Shown here: piece by piece, positions 26,272 to 39,194 of the stretch
How the letters are laid out: each line of letters opens with the position of its first letter
Numbering within the stretch: position 1 is the first letter of the stretch
Assembly (NCBI GenBank): GCA_017590115.1
Contig: JAGGNK010006448.1
Span: 10,588,099-10,652,098, forward strand
Direction: 5' to 3'
Length of the DNA stretch: 64,000 nt
From: Montifringilla adamsi
Taxonomy: Eukaryota; Chordata; Aves; Passeriformes; Passeridae
Made by a program: the position numbers and the translations under genes
Notes under the pieces: generated by a model
The model's input: only the letters and a program-made list of their open reading frames with translations
Database searches by the model: none
Told to the model about the DNA's origin: nothing

Positions 26272-29200
26272 CGTAAAGCAAGATATCTCAATTTTGATAA
26301 CTCAGCATTTCCCAATGGAAAAGTTAGTTTGCTGGAAAAAAATCCCAAATTTGAGTAAGATCTCCAAACATTCCCCAGCAACTTGGTAAGGTCTCAGTCC
26401 AATTAAAATTCAGTAGAAAGGAAGCACTTCCATATTTATGATGTTTCTCTATCTAAAGGTGTTTTTAAGTGGTATTGCTTTTTTAAGCTATTTTCCAAAA
26501 TAGTGTGGTGCCTCTGAGATGAAAGCTGTGATCCATGGTGACTTCCTTCCCAAGCTAGATTTTTATCATTGGGCTAATGAAATATACTAACACAACAATA
26601 AAAACCAAGATATGTTTTCAAATACTCCTAAATCCTAAAACATAGATCCAAACAAATTGCTAATCTGAAATAGTGTTTAGCCTGGAGAAGGTTCTTGAGA
26701 TTTTTGTCTCAGTTGATTTAGATGTCCTAATACCTGACTGATATATCAAACCTGGACATGTCCATCTCTCTCATTTGGCGTTTAGATGGTTTCAGATGCC
26801 TGAGTTAACTCTTTGAGTTTTGGTGCAGTATCAGCACACTGATTTTACAAAGTGAAATTCAAATTGCTTCTGCTTTGTTGTCCCGTGAAGCAGCCTCATT
26901 TCCATTTAATCTGTCTACCCTGAAATACTATTATCTATTTCAACATCTCCTCCAACTTGTTTTCTGAGAACAGTCATTGTATTTTCTTAAACTAAATGTC
27001 AACAGGAAATGCTTTTAAATTGTTTTTGATTATTGTGTGAAACTTTGTTGGCAAAAAGAAACATTGATACGGTGTGCCTAAAACACTCGGTGTTGAGAAT
27101 ATTTTAGCTGAAAATGGAGAAATGCAAAGAGTGAAAGAGATAATATCTGGGCAAAGGGAGACACACAAGGACAGAGAGGATTAATCAAGATTCAGATTAA
27201 AGCTAGTGTTGTCCAATTTACTAATTCCATTCCAAATTGTGTTTCTTCAATAATGACATTTTTCATCTGTCCTTGTATTTTCTCCATTTGCCTGAACAAG
27301 ACAGTGGAAGGAAAATAAGATTGCAGCTTATGATAAGGCAGAAAAAAATCCAAGACTGTTGTGCCTATTCACGTGTTAAAGATTCATATTTGATCCCGCA
27401 ATTTAGGTGGAATGTGACAGTTATTAGACAACCTTATTTCAAGAAAATTGGAAAAAAAGTTGAACAAAATGGTCCTAATAGCTTTTTATGCTACCTTAAG
27501 CTTCTAAACCTCTTCCAAATATCCTGTCATGGTGAGTTCTTATGCCTTCAAATTTGAAGGGCTGCACTTGCTGCCTTTTGAATTTCCTTGCATGACCTAA
27601 TGAAAGATGAGGCAGCTACCAGGCCACAACATTGTAATTATTGGAATAAGAAACACTTTTCCAACAACTCTGCTTTATTTGGTCTCTGGAGCAGTAGTCA
27701 TTCTCCTTGTAGAAAAGAAAGAGAAAACACTGTTCTTGCTCACTCAGATGGGAAGGGAACTTGTTAATTTAATTTCTTTAGGGAAATGGGATGGATACAC
27801 ACATTATAACTAAAAATGAGCAAACAGCATCAGTGATTCAGTATATATTTCTGTAATTTATTCCCATTGTAGTAGTTACATTTTGAAGCAGCTTCACTTC
27901 ATGATCCTCAAGGACGATATGAAGTCTTATCCCTTTAGACATATCTCTTATGTTATATTCCTGTGTTGAAAGGACACCCATTTTCTGTGTAAGAATGATT
28001 TCTTTTCAAAATCATGAGAGTTTCCAGGTTGAGCTCCTTTATTACACGTGAATTTGCTTTTGATATATAGTCATATGCTGTATCTCTTCTGAGAGCAGTT
28101 CATCTAACAAACTTACTTTCATTTTCTGAAGAAAACATCTTATCAACCAGGAAAAGCAAAGCCTTTGAAAGAGTTGCTTAGTTTTCTGTAGCATGTCATA
28201 GAAGGAGAATGCCAGGCTGTCTGTCACTGCTACCAACTCGACTGGATCAAACCATTGTGGGCAAGGATTCAACACTTAGCAGAATCATGTTGGCAGGTAC
28301 TGATTGGAGCTGTTAATACTCCTTTTGCTGAGAAAATCAGTATGGACACATAGAACACATAGTATAGGGAAGCAGAAGTTCGAATTGATTGCCTGTGGCT
28401 GTCTCTGCCATTTCAGTTGGTTTTATTGCAATTCAGTTTAAATCACATGCTCTTTTCCACACTCCTTGCTATTTCAGTTTTTATTGTGCTCTCTGTTGTA
28501 ACTTGTAAGGTGTTTTACATACATTAAAGACCCATTTCATATAGATCTAATTCATTAATCAATTTGGTATTACTTAGTCAGTTATCAATGAAACAATAAT
28601 TAAAGAGAGTCTTGGCCTATACAATAACAACTTTCTTACACTTTTTTCAAAATAAGATTTACTATGAAGGTAAAGGATGGTATTTTATTAGACTAGAATT
28701 TTTATAGAAACAGTGTTTCAGCATTTCAGATTTTCCACATAGTAAGGGTTTTCTTTGTTTCCCTACACTCCCATTTTTTCTCTTACAAGCTCTTTAATTT
28801 TTCTTCTATCACAACTTCACTCATTCTTACAGCTCAGTTCAGTGTTGTCTTCAGTATTTATGGCTATATTTCATATTTTGTGTTAAATTTAAGTGTATTT
28901 TCTATAAATTCCCAAGCCCTGTAAAGTTTTGTTCCAATTATTTATATTCTTGCCCGGACAGTATTCTTATTTTTTGCAGGACTTACATTTAAATGAATGA
29001 TAAAATTATATGAACAGGCTTTCAAAGATGCTAAGCAGACAAAGTTTCTATTGCCTTCAAGAGCAGCTTTGTGCAAAAAACCTGTCAGCTGGGTCCTAGC
29101 TGAAGAATGTTTTACTACAAGTTATTAAAAATTTCAAGACTGTACAGATGTGGTATTTGAATGTTAAGACACTGAAATAGGTGATTCTTGTAGTTTGAGA

Positions 29201-31849
29201 AGGAGGATGAAGCAGTACTTGTCTTCAGCAACTACAGTGGCCACCAGAAATGAAATGGTGTTTTACTTATGTGAAATTGGAAGCTGGATGGGGTTTTACT
29301 GTGTATGTGTAAAATAAGTTAGTGTTATTGATAGACCTATTTTTGACATCTTTTTGTTGTTCATCTTGTTTCTTTCCATTTTGTGGCAGCGCTTGACAAC
29401 CAAAATTGGTTTTACTTCATCCATCCTTCATTTCAGAGAAATGAAATAGCAAGTGCTGACATGTCCAAGACAAGTTTATCTGTGTGATATCACTTCTCTT
29501 TCATTTTGATCTGAAGCTTTGTTTTCATTCCACACTCATCTTCACTCTCAATGAGGAGACAGACATAATGCCATAGTTCTGGTAACTGAATAGAGAAAAC
29601 TAAGTTCTGTCATCAGTTATGCCTCATCTAGCTCCAGTGATGAAACACATTTGAAAACATAATTTGCGTTCCATTTTAAAATATGGGTTTTTCTAAATGT
29701 GTTTCATTTCCAGTGTGCTTACTTAAAGACTACACTTTGTTGGGTTTTTGGCTTTGATGGTTGTCTGTTTATGACAGGTGAATGTTAAAGTTGTACCCTA
29801 TTGTTGAAGTCATTGTACATATGTGAAGGAATTGTTATATATTTCCTCATATCCATGACTATTTCCTCTTTATACCTAGACTCTTTAGGACTGATTTTCA
29901 AATTTTCAAAACAGAACATATTTGTGTAGCTGCATGTTTCTGTGCATGTGGCAGAGAGCAAGAGATAGAAACTGACCTACCATGCACTATCTGACTGATA
30001 AATACTGCTAACTTTCTCATCAGTGAAGATAATTTCCTTTTAGGACACTAACATTACCATAATCATAAATATTTTCTGCAGCAACTTTTGCAGAGAATTC
30101 AGCAAGAACAAGTGGGGCTTAAGTAACATTAGGTACCCTAAACAGGCTTAAATTTTACTATATGTTCATAGTACATAGTTCACAGGACAAGTGTTAAGAG
30201 TCAGACTCAAAGGGAAGGCTCTTTTCTGTTATTTTGGGGGTTTTTTTCTTAATTAATGTGGGGAAAATTCTTTTAATCTTAATAAAATCATCAGGTGTAG
30301 TCCCAAATTTAAAATTGCATTACTATCAATCAATATCACTAGGAAAATGCCTTTGCAATAAGTTGATGGCTTGGGTGGTTTTGGTTTGGGTTTGTTTTTT
30401 GGATTTTTGGGGGGTTTTTTGAGGGGGATAGGGGGGTGAGGCTTCAATAAATTTCAGCTGTATGCTATATGCCCGTGTGAGGACATGTTTGTATTTCACT
30501 TTATATCCAAGTGAAGGCCAGTATAATTTTTCCACTCCTGTGCCACAGATCACTTCATACTAGATAGAAAGACAGATAGAAAAACTGCATATATTTTAAA
30601 CAATTTTAGCTAAAAACAGTAGCATTTTTTTTCCTGCTGTATTAGACAATCACCAGGGAAACAGTAAATATTTAGGCAAAAGTTTATTAGCCTTGGTCTT
30701 GTTCATATCTAATCCTTTTGTTTATATCTAAGCACAAAGCACAGAGATTAAATAAATTAAATATTTACAATTATTGCATTGTCATTAAACCACTCTTCCT
30801 GGGATTTTTGTTTTTGGAGGAACTCCTTTTGGCTCTACACCTGCATTCCCCAAGTCACATTTTACCTTCTAAAGGAAGGCAAAAGAATAGATATGAAAGA
30901 TACATTTTAGTCAGAGAAGGCAAATTCCTACAGTGCTTCTGGAATTACTTCAAGAGGTCTGTTGTGCTAATTTATTATGGATAGTGCATGGAGTATGTGC
31001 TAGAAACAATGCACTATTTGTCACCTAATGACCATTATTTTTTATTATGCTATTTTTAAAATATCTGGATTGTATAAATGAAAGAAAAATAATTTAAAGT
31101 TTCTATCTAAACTTGTATTGCTGTTCATTCATACACAATTAAATTTGTTTTAAACAAAACTGAGGGAGCTGCATTGATAATCTGTATTTTTACCTCTTCA
31201 GTAATTATCTTATCCTTGTCAATATTTTCATGAATTGCAGTGCAAATGTTTCCTTGAGCTTTACTTTGTATGTTTTGAAACTATAATTGACTTTTTTCCT
31301 AATTTATTCCATGTCATTTTTAATTTAGAAAATGCTTCAGAAATGTTTTTCTATCACTCTAGAACCTCACTGATCAAAATTTTACATTTTTGGACATTCA
31401 TTATTACTTCCAGGTCTGGCAAGGAGAACTAGATTTTCTTAACAGTTTACTTTCAAAGGCAACAAGAACTTCCAGATACAGAGTAAGGGAAAAGGGGAAA
31501 AAAAATAAAGGTCACCTGGGTAAGTACTAGTGCACTAATCATCCTGTAGTCTGTTAGCTCTCTGGAGGACTTCTTGGCAAGGCAGAGCTATGCATTGTGG
31601 CTGTATTTGTTAAAAGTACTTTGAAAAAAATGGAAGCATTCTAATTATTGAAGCCTGATTTCTGCAAGCACCAGGTGTGACAGGCACCATGTGATGAAAA
31701 ACATATCCCATATTTCCAAATGTCATGAGCTCTCATGATACAAAGTTCAAGTAATATCATCTGTGGCTTTGGCTGATGATAGAAATCCATACAGGAAATT
31801 TTGTAATTGTTACCATCTTGGTGTTTTGATAGTATTGCAAGAATTGCTG
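26272..31849. other. Unique AT-rich non-coding DNA
   Basis: No gene is recognised. The longest frame is 106 codons (plus strand, 27237-27557) with no familiar motif. The only structured feature is the G/T-rich tract at 30371-30440, listed separately. Confidence 0.7.
30371..30440 (+). repeat. G/T-rich low-complexity tract
   Basis: Begins with TTGGGTGG and TTTGGGTTTG units and ends with G6, G5 and G6 runs separated by T- or AT-containing spacers. The strand asymmetry (G and T on plus, C and A on minus) is strong. It could form a G-quadruplex on the plus strand, but the spacer lengths are not ideal. Confidence 0.8.
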
Positions 31850-31946
31850 AGAGAGATAGATGGATAGATAGATAGAGAGATAGATAGATAGATAATAGAT
31901 AGATCTCATAGACTATAGATAGATGATAGATAGATAGATGGTAGAT

Positions 31947-31979
<33 letters not shown>

Positions 31980-31984
31980 GGATG
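31850..31984 (+). repeat. (GATA)n tetranucleotide microsatellite
   Basis: About 135 bases of GATA/TAGA units, broken by GATG, AATAG and a short non-repeat insert near 31907-31918. The longest pure block is at the 3' end. A short (TG)6 run follows at about 31999-32011. Interrupted arrays like this usually have a stable old part and a variable pure part. Confidence 0.95.
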
Positions 31985-32011
31985 CAAAGCCACAAACTTG
32001 TGTGTGTGTGT

Positions 32012-35000
32012 TTATATTTTTTTATGCTGTTAAATTTTATGTTTAGGGAGATGCATGTTTGCTCTTGGATCATCTCCCTTAACCAGATGGTGTCGTTGTG
32101 ACTGTTGTGACACTTCATTGTTGCTGCCGGCTGATGACTCACCAAAGGAAAATCCCAGCACACCCAGTAGGAGAAAATAAGGCTGCTTGGTGTTCTTTGC
32201 TACATCTAATTTTCTAACAGAATTTCGACAGATGTGACAATTTTGCTGAAATGTTGTCAAAATAATAGCAACAAGTTGACAAATCAAATCTGGCTCATGT
32301 TTAGTCCCCTGGTATTACAGTGGTTCATCTGCAATAACAAGGGAATTTATATCAGTGTCATCCTTGACAACTTGATCATTTTAGATGGCACATTATCAAT
32401 TTTTCATCCTTCTCTATGCCTTGCATTTTTCTTTTTTTTTCTTTGGGTTTTTTTTTTTTTTTTCAATTTTTGCCGTATGCCACTCTCTCTGGTATTTTTT
32501 GCAAATTATTATTACCAAGTGTTTCCTGATCCCCCGCTGGAAATAAAGAAATACAATAAGCAAATCATGAGCATAGGAACTTCAAATCTAACATCAAAAT
32601 ATGAAGGAAACTAAGCTTTAGGAGAGAATTTTCCTAGGTTGTGCTGTTAACAAAAGTAAAACTGGGAACAGCAAGACCAAATATACCCAACATATGTTGT
32701 GGTAGAGTTCCACACTAGAAAAATGCCAAAGAGAGATCTTTAGGAATGCAGTCTGGTTATGGCATCTAATGAAATACAGTAAATAGGCTTTGTGAGAGAA
32801 GCTGTTTTGCTCACTCCACAAAGTATTTCTATGTAAAGGTATTTTTGTATATGTATTTGGAGACCCATGATGAGAAATTTTTTTTGTGAAACTTTTTCCT
32901 CTTTTCCCCTAACGGAACTAATTTTAACAAAGATTTTGCTGAAAATCTTTACACAAGGTAAGGCACAGAATCCAAAAGGATGGATGGCTTCTTTGAAGAA
33001 TAGCTGTAACTTTGAAGAATAATGCAGATTCCTGCTGTGTCTGAATCGGAACTCACAGGCACCAAAATTTCACTGTCCACTGCCTGAATAAGAGATTTAC
33101 AATACATTCACTGCTTCTTAGCTTTGTAGCTCTTCTATTTTATAAGGAAGATTAAAAAGTCATTAGGCAGAGGTGAAAACACCCTTACTTCATAAAATTG
33201 ATGGTCATTTGGGATTTGAAGCTTAGCCTTTCAGATTCTGAAACTGCTCTTCAGTTTCTTACAGACTCAGCTACTCTGTGTAGTGTTGTACAACTGCTGA
33301 ATTCTCCAGGTCTTTTTCAGGGTGAAATCAAGAGTCATCAATGCTCTATGTGAATGTGCAAATTCACAACAACATCTTTAAATGACTGAAAGGATATAAA
33401 TCAACTGAAACCCCACACATAAAGTACTATTAATTAATCAGTAAGCCATTCCAAAGTATGAAGTGGGATCCATATATTGGAAATAGAACAGAGCTTTTCT
33501 TTCTTTTTTTCTCCACCCATGTTGTATTAAGATTTCAGGGTGGTGGGTAAAATAATCCAAACACCGGTCTGAAGCCTGAAGTGTTGCTTGAATTCTTTGC
33601 CCAATAAGTTTACTTTTGAAAAGAGACCGCTGTATTTACATTTTTTTAAAATTTATTTAATAAAGTCAGTAAGTATTTCTATGAATCCATTCTGGTAAGC
33701 TATAACTATTCTGCTGTCCATCCAGGTATCAGTGCAAAAACATCAAGATCAGAAGTTACACTGGTAGGTACATTTGTTGTCACATTCTACAGACAGGTTA
33801 AGGGCTGAATAGCCATTTCTATTTCACAGCCATAGCAGTAGCCTGTTCTTTGAGGTATTTTGACAGATACACCTTTTTGCAGCAGTGAAAACTGAATGCA
33901 AATTTTTAGAGAAAACAAAAAGTCATGTTGACAAATTTGACTGAGGTAAAAAGTATGCTAGGGAAAAGCTAGTGGATTTAAATGTCAGTGTTCTGCACTC
34001 AAATGATGTAAGGGAATCTGAAACAAATGTAGGTACGTAGAGAAATTGACCATCCACATTAGGAGTAAAAATGAGTATGAACTTGTTTGGTATGTGTATA
34101 ATTTATATAAACAAATTTATATAAACAAATAAAAAGCTTGTCCTCACAGCTGACAATTTATTACTATGTAAAATAACAGTTTTATACATAAAATGCAAAT
34201 GGAGATTTAAAACAGATCTGGTACTTGCCTTTCTACAGCACAAGGGGTAACATCAAAAATATCCTTTACAGTGGTCTGTGATCTCTAAATATCATTACAG
34301 TGTACCATTTTCTGTACAACATCTTCTGGTCAACTGAAGTAAATCTGATCATGACTAGGTCATGTGATGACAGTCAGCTTGGGGCAGCATACTAACAAAA
34401 TTCGGGGGAAAATGAAAGATTAAATTAGGAAAAATTAATCTGAAATATTTATTGTGATCCAAAATAAGGGTCTTAACTCTTTACATATACAGTATCCTTC
34501 CCTCTTTTTATGGTATTAATTGGAAAATGGAATTTGAAATGTCAGACGTACTGATTAAAATGTTTGAAATGAAATATTATTATATTTTTAAACATGGATA
34601 AGGACAGGTTTGTGTTAAAAAGTGGTCTTGAATTTAACTCAGATTAGGCATGTATTACAGTCACAGGTGGCACCATGTGCAGCATTATTATCCTTGTCTC
34701 AAAGAACTTCCAAAAGCCAAAGGAAGGGCAGACCCAGCACTGGAGTTTCATGCTCTTTGTGCTGTGTTTCACCATTAGCTCTGTGGAGAATCCAGCAATA
34801 GCCTGGTACATTTGGGAATTGAATAACATTTCCAAAAATGTTCCAGTGACTTGAAGCTTAATCTCTCAAAAATGAATAGGTTTTAAATTCCTAAATTACT
34901 TTTATTTAGAATTTTCTGAATGCTTTTGTAGAATTTTTCATTGGATATTTTCAAACATTTTCTCCTGTTTTTATTTCTTGTGCATCACCCTCTTGGTCCA

Positions 35001-38000
35001 TGTAGACAGAAACATCACAGACAGGCCATTAATAACAATTTAATAACAATTGCAGTGAGGGTGGAGCCTTGCAGGAGCTCAAGGTCTAGAACTACAATTT
35101 TGTGGCATTTTGAAAGCTTTAACCATTATTAGAAACAGAGAAAGATTTATGTGAATCACCGTGACTCACGGAACCTGCTGTTCTGGTCTCGTGAAGCATG
35201 GAGAAAAGTCTGTGTTTTTTTCATCTACGAAGAAATAAATATTTTTAACATCCTTCTTTTGAATTCTGCAGGAAATCATCAGTCTTCATTTATCAATTTT
35301 CTTTTTCCTTTTCATTGTTCTCTTCATCAGAAAAGAGTGGTTGTTGACTATATTTATATTTATAACTTTTGAATGACTTTTTTTTAACTTCATCTTGTAT
35401 CTTCTTCATGATCATGGTCATTTAATGGCAAGGCAATGCAAATATGGCAGAAGATAATAGAAAAATAGAGTTAAGGCAAACATCATGTTTGGTCTCGTGA
35501 ATATCGTTTACATTGGAAGGAAATTCTTCATAATAGAGATGATGGTCTGAGAGCAGCTGAGGACGCTTTTTGCCTACATGGTAGAGCTGGGAGGAGGAAA
35601 GTGACTGGATCATGACCTCTCCTCCTCAGGGTGCTGACTGTGTGAAATTAGAAGTCTCCCCTTGTTGGTTAATCCTTGAAGTAACTGTCATTGCTCAGAA
35701 CAAAGTGAAATAGGTCAAAGCATTGGTGACAGGGAGGGGAGAACTTTCACTGACTCCTGGTTGACCTTTGGGCCTCACCACAGATGGAGGCTCAAGTCTG
35801 ACCTGTGGTATTTCCATCTTTTGCTGTGTGCCTATAACACGAGTTTGCTTTGTAAAGATAACATTTCACTTAATGGACGTACCAAGGGGACATATTTGCC
35901 AATGCCAGGGGCAGTGAACTTATCTGCCTTTTTCTAGTTCTTTACTAATCTGTATTTATGTAGTCAGAGCAGGCAAATCTTTTGAGACTCGCAGACTCAT
36001 TTGAAGGATAACCATGTCAGCAGCATCATTGCATCTCAAATCTGAAAATTTAGAAGAAATGCAGATAGAGATGTGTTAAAGAAATATGCAAAATGCAGTT
36101 TTGCACTGACTGCGAATTTAAAATAAAATAGGATTTTAACACAGAATGCTAGTTATTGCAGTTATTACTATTTTTGCAGTGCATGTGATATGCCAGACAC
36201 TTCACTGTTCTCATTATTATAATCCCTGGTCCTGTAAAACAGTGAAACAAATTTTAGCTATTACACAGTAAAAACAGGTAGGCAGAAGTGTGGCAGTAAG
36301 GGATGTAAAGGAAACAAGGATGCATCAGTGGGTATTTTTTCCAAAGCCTTAACTTCATATTGGAAGTTTTAAAAAAGCAGGATGTCCTTAAAAAAAGCAT
36401 GACTTATTTAAAAACATCTGCCTTAGTGGCTCAATATTTCTGTGCATAAGCTCACTCATAAAACTGAATATCTAAAAAGAGAGGTCTCCCAGTTCTACAC
36501 TTCTTACATTGTAGGTGTGTGTAAATATCGTGCAGAGAGCTCCACAATATATTACATTTTCCTTGGTGTTTGTCCTCAAGTGGGAACATAAGTGCTACCA
36601 GGGGAGGGCTGCATGATCTGTTTCTTCTGGTTTGGTGTCACCTGAAGCTGTCTGGTACACTTATAACAAAAGGTTATTTAGCTGAGCTGACAGCATTATG
36701 CTCCCAGTACCAGAGTTTATCTTCTAGCTGAAGAGTCCCTGTGGTCAGTGGCAAGCTGAATGTGAGTCAGCAGTGCCCTGGTAGCCAGAAGGGCCTGAAA
36801 AATTCCTGGTATATCTCACCAGAATGGTTTCACTAAAACCATGAACCTTTGCATGCTATCATGAACATGCTGTGGGTTTCGATGTATCACATAATCTTTC
36901 GCCTCTCCTGTTATTTCTTTTGCTGCCAAAATGTATTTACCTTTCAGCTGTGTCTTAAGGTGACTTGTGTTTGATCTTAAACTGTAATAAAAGCATGTGA
37001 GAAATTAGTCAGAATAGGAGATCAGGTAGAGTTGTGCATGCCAATATTCTGATTTGTTTAAATCTATATGTGCCTGGAAAATGCAAGAATTATCATTTTC
37101 TGTCAATAATAACCTTGTTTGAGTGACCTTTAAGGCAAACTGGTGTGTTGCTGAAAGCACCATTTCCATCTCTCTGCCTCTTTTTTTTTTCTTTTCTTTC
37201 TGTCTATTTTTTTAATTGGCATCTCACAGTAAAAAGTGACTGAAGACTGCTCAGAAACTTCCCAGTGCAAGAGATCCATAAAATCCAGACAGCTGCAGGT
37301 GACACCAAATCAGAGGGAGCAGCTCATGCAGCAATTGCTTCATAGCACCTATGTTCCCTCAAGAGACCAAACACCGATATGTCCCCAAAACCCCCAGGAA
37401 TGGAGTGTGACATGAAACCAGGCACCGCTGGCAATTGCCTGCTGGTGCCCAGAGTCAGGACCTGTCACAGACATTCCTCTTTTGCCCTCCCACTCCACAA
37501 GCATCACTGTGAGGGATGAGTGCTGGCTACTAGGAGCTGCCTCAGGTAGCCCAAACCCACTCCCTACAGCAAGGGCTGGCCTCCTGGGAGTCAGGTTTTG
37601 CAAAGAAGCAAAACTGTTCCCTTTACCATGCTTGAGCTTGGTCCAGCAGGTAGAGCTAAGCTCCTTGATTTAAGTGTGTGGTGTTGCAGAATTTCCTTCT
37701 CTTCTTGGGGGTCAGACCATTCAGTGGTTTGCAAAAGTCTAGAAATGCCCTTTTTTCCTTGTAAATTTTTGGGGAGGTTATAAACTAAGGAAGTAGACTA
37801 AGGAAGTTGATTATGATAAAATATTGTTTCAGTGAGACTGACTGCACAAATAGGCTCAGAATAAGGGAGCCAGGATGTGGCCATCTGGTGTTATGGCTGG
37901 TGAAACGTGCTCATGCTGTTGGAGAGGTGTAAACAGCTTGAACAAGTGTCGTGTTTTGAAAGCAGCATTTCAAAAGGTTTGTAAAGTGGAGGGAACAAAT

Positions 38001-38627
38001 TTGGATTTCATTTGACATTAACATAGAGGTAACAAAGATCTGGGAAAAGAATAAGCTGCATACTCTAGGATAAAAGTTCTGAGCTTTCACATCTGGAACC
38101 TCTTTAAAGGGGACACAGTCTGCTGTCACACAAAGTTAGGTAAGATAATGGGCAAAAATGCTTTGGAAGTTTTTCATCAAAATGCCTCATCCATATACAA
38201 CTAATATGCTGTGTTAGACAGTGTCACCTGACCTTGTTATATCTTATTCATTCCTAATTAGAAATGAGGCATCCAGATGTGAAAGGTCATTATACTAGTT
38301 TCTATGACACCTATCATGGCATATTTCTGTCACCTAGATTTTTATTAGAAATGCACTGAACAAGCGCAGCACTGTCTGCCATATGTTTATTGCCATGTTC
38401 AAGGACCCGCAGGTAAAAAGAATATTTTGTCTACCCAGATGGTTATTGCCACATTTGGTTTTAAACTTCCACAGCATCTCATAGTGCTAATTGGTTCACA
38501 CTCTGATGCCAGTTTACAAAGATGTTATTTTTGGTAATAACACCATTGAAAGCAATTCCTCTCCAAGAAACATCTCTTTAAGGAATAAAAGAAAAAAATT
38601 AGGGACTGTCCCAGCCAAAAGCAAAGT
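32012..38627. other. Unique AT-rich non-coding DNA
   Basis: No gene is recognised. The 126-codon frame at 32234-32614 (plus) is rich in Phe because it crosses T runs, and shows no domain. Small local duplications occur: ctttgaagaata at 32991 and 33010, and a 14-mer pair at 34101-34128. A 13-base palindrome, CCGTGACTCACGG, lies at 35159-35171 and contains TGACTCA, the AP-1 consensus. A GC-richer island at about 37240-37680 carries overlapping short frames on both strands and no recognisable repeat or protein. Confidence 0.65.
34101..34128 (+). repeat. Two-copy 14-bp tandem repeat
   Basis: Two exact copies of ATTTATATAAACAA in tandem, followed by a partial third (ATAAA). It looks like a recent slippage or short duplication event. 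Confidence 0.9.
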
Positions 38628-38648
38628 TCTTTTTTCTTTTTTCTTTTT

Positions 38649-38688
<40 letters not shown>
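38628..38688 (+). repeat. (TTTTTTC)n followed by T38
   Basis: Three to four CT6-type heptamers grade into 38 uninterrupted T. The pattern is typical of expansion of an A/T homopolymer with interspersed C. Read from the minus strand it is an A-rich tail, but no AATAAA or known element precedes it on that strand. Confidence 0.95.
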
Positions 38689-38689
<1 letters not shown>

Positions 38690-39176
38690 AATGCTGATTC
38701 ATATGAAGTGTACTTTAAGTGTATCCTCATTTAAGACTATGAATTGTAGGGTTTGGTTTTCCCTTTTTTTTCCCCCCATTGTATCTCTTTGAAAAGTCAT
38801 TTCATCCATGTTTATTGAAGTGCTCAAAAGGCATAAAGCAATAAAATTACTAAAAGACTACTCTTAAAAAAAATAGGTTTGTCTTTACACAAGAGCATTT
38901 ATGTCTTTTAAAAACCTTAGTTTTGTATTTCAGCATATATGGAATGTCTGGTAGTCATCAATTTTTTTTGTTTTGTTTTCAGTTATGGAAGGTGACTTCT
39001 GATATCCCATTTAGCCTGAAGAGCTTCTTGTTTGGCAACTAATACCACTAAAATCAATTGCACCACTTGCTAAAAAGGGCACCATTCCACCTTCACCCAG
39101 GGTAACAGAATCTGGCTCAGAACTAATACTGTCAAAATTGATTTATTTTGCTTTTGTCTCAAACCCACTTAATATC

Positions 39177-39194
39177 AAAAAAAAAAAAAAAAAA
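39177..39194 (+). repeat. Poly(A) tract, 18 bases
   Basis: Simple homopolymer with no recognisable retrocopy upstream. Confidence 0.9.

Noticed and set aside
31850..31984. GATA array as a CRISPR-like repeat array
   Set aside because: It is a simple tetranucleotide microsatellite with no spacer-repeat alternation.
32234..32614. 126-codon plus-strand open frame
   Set aside because: Phe-rich because it crosses T runs; no domain, no Kozak-like or splice context, overlaps an equally open antisense frame at its 5' end.
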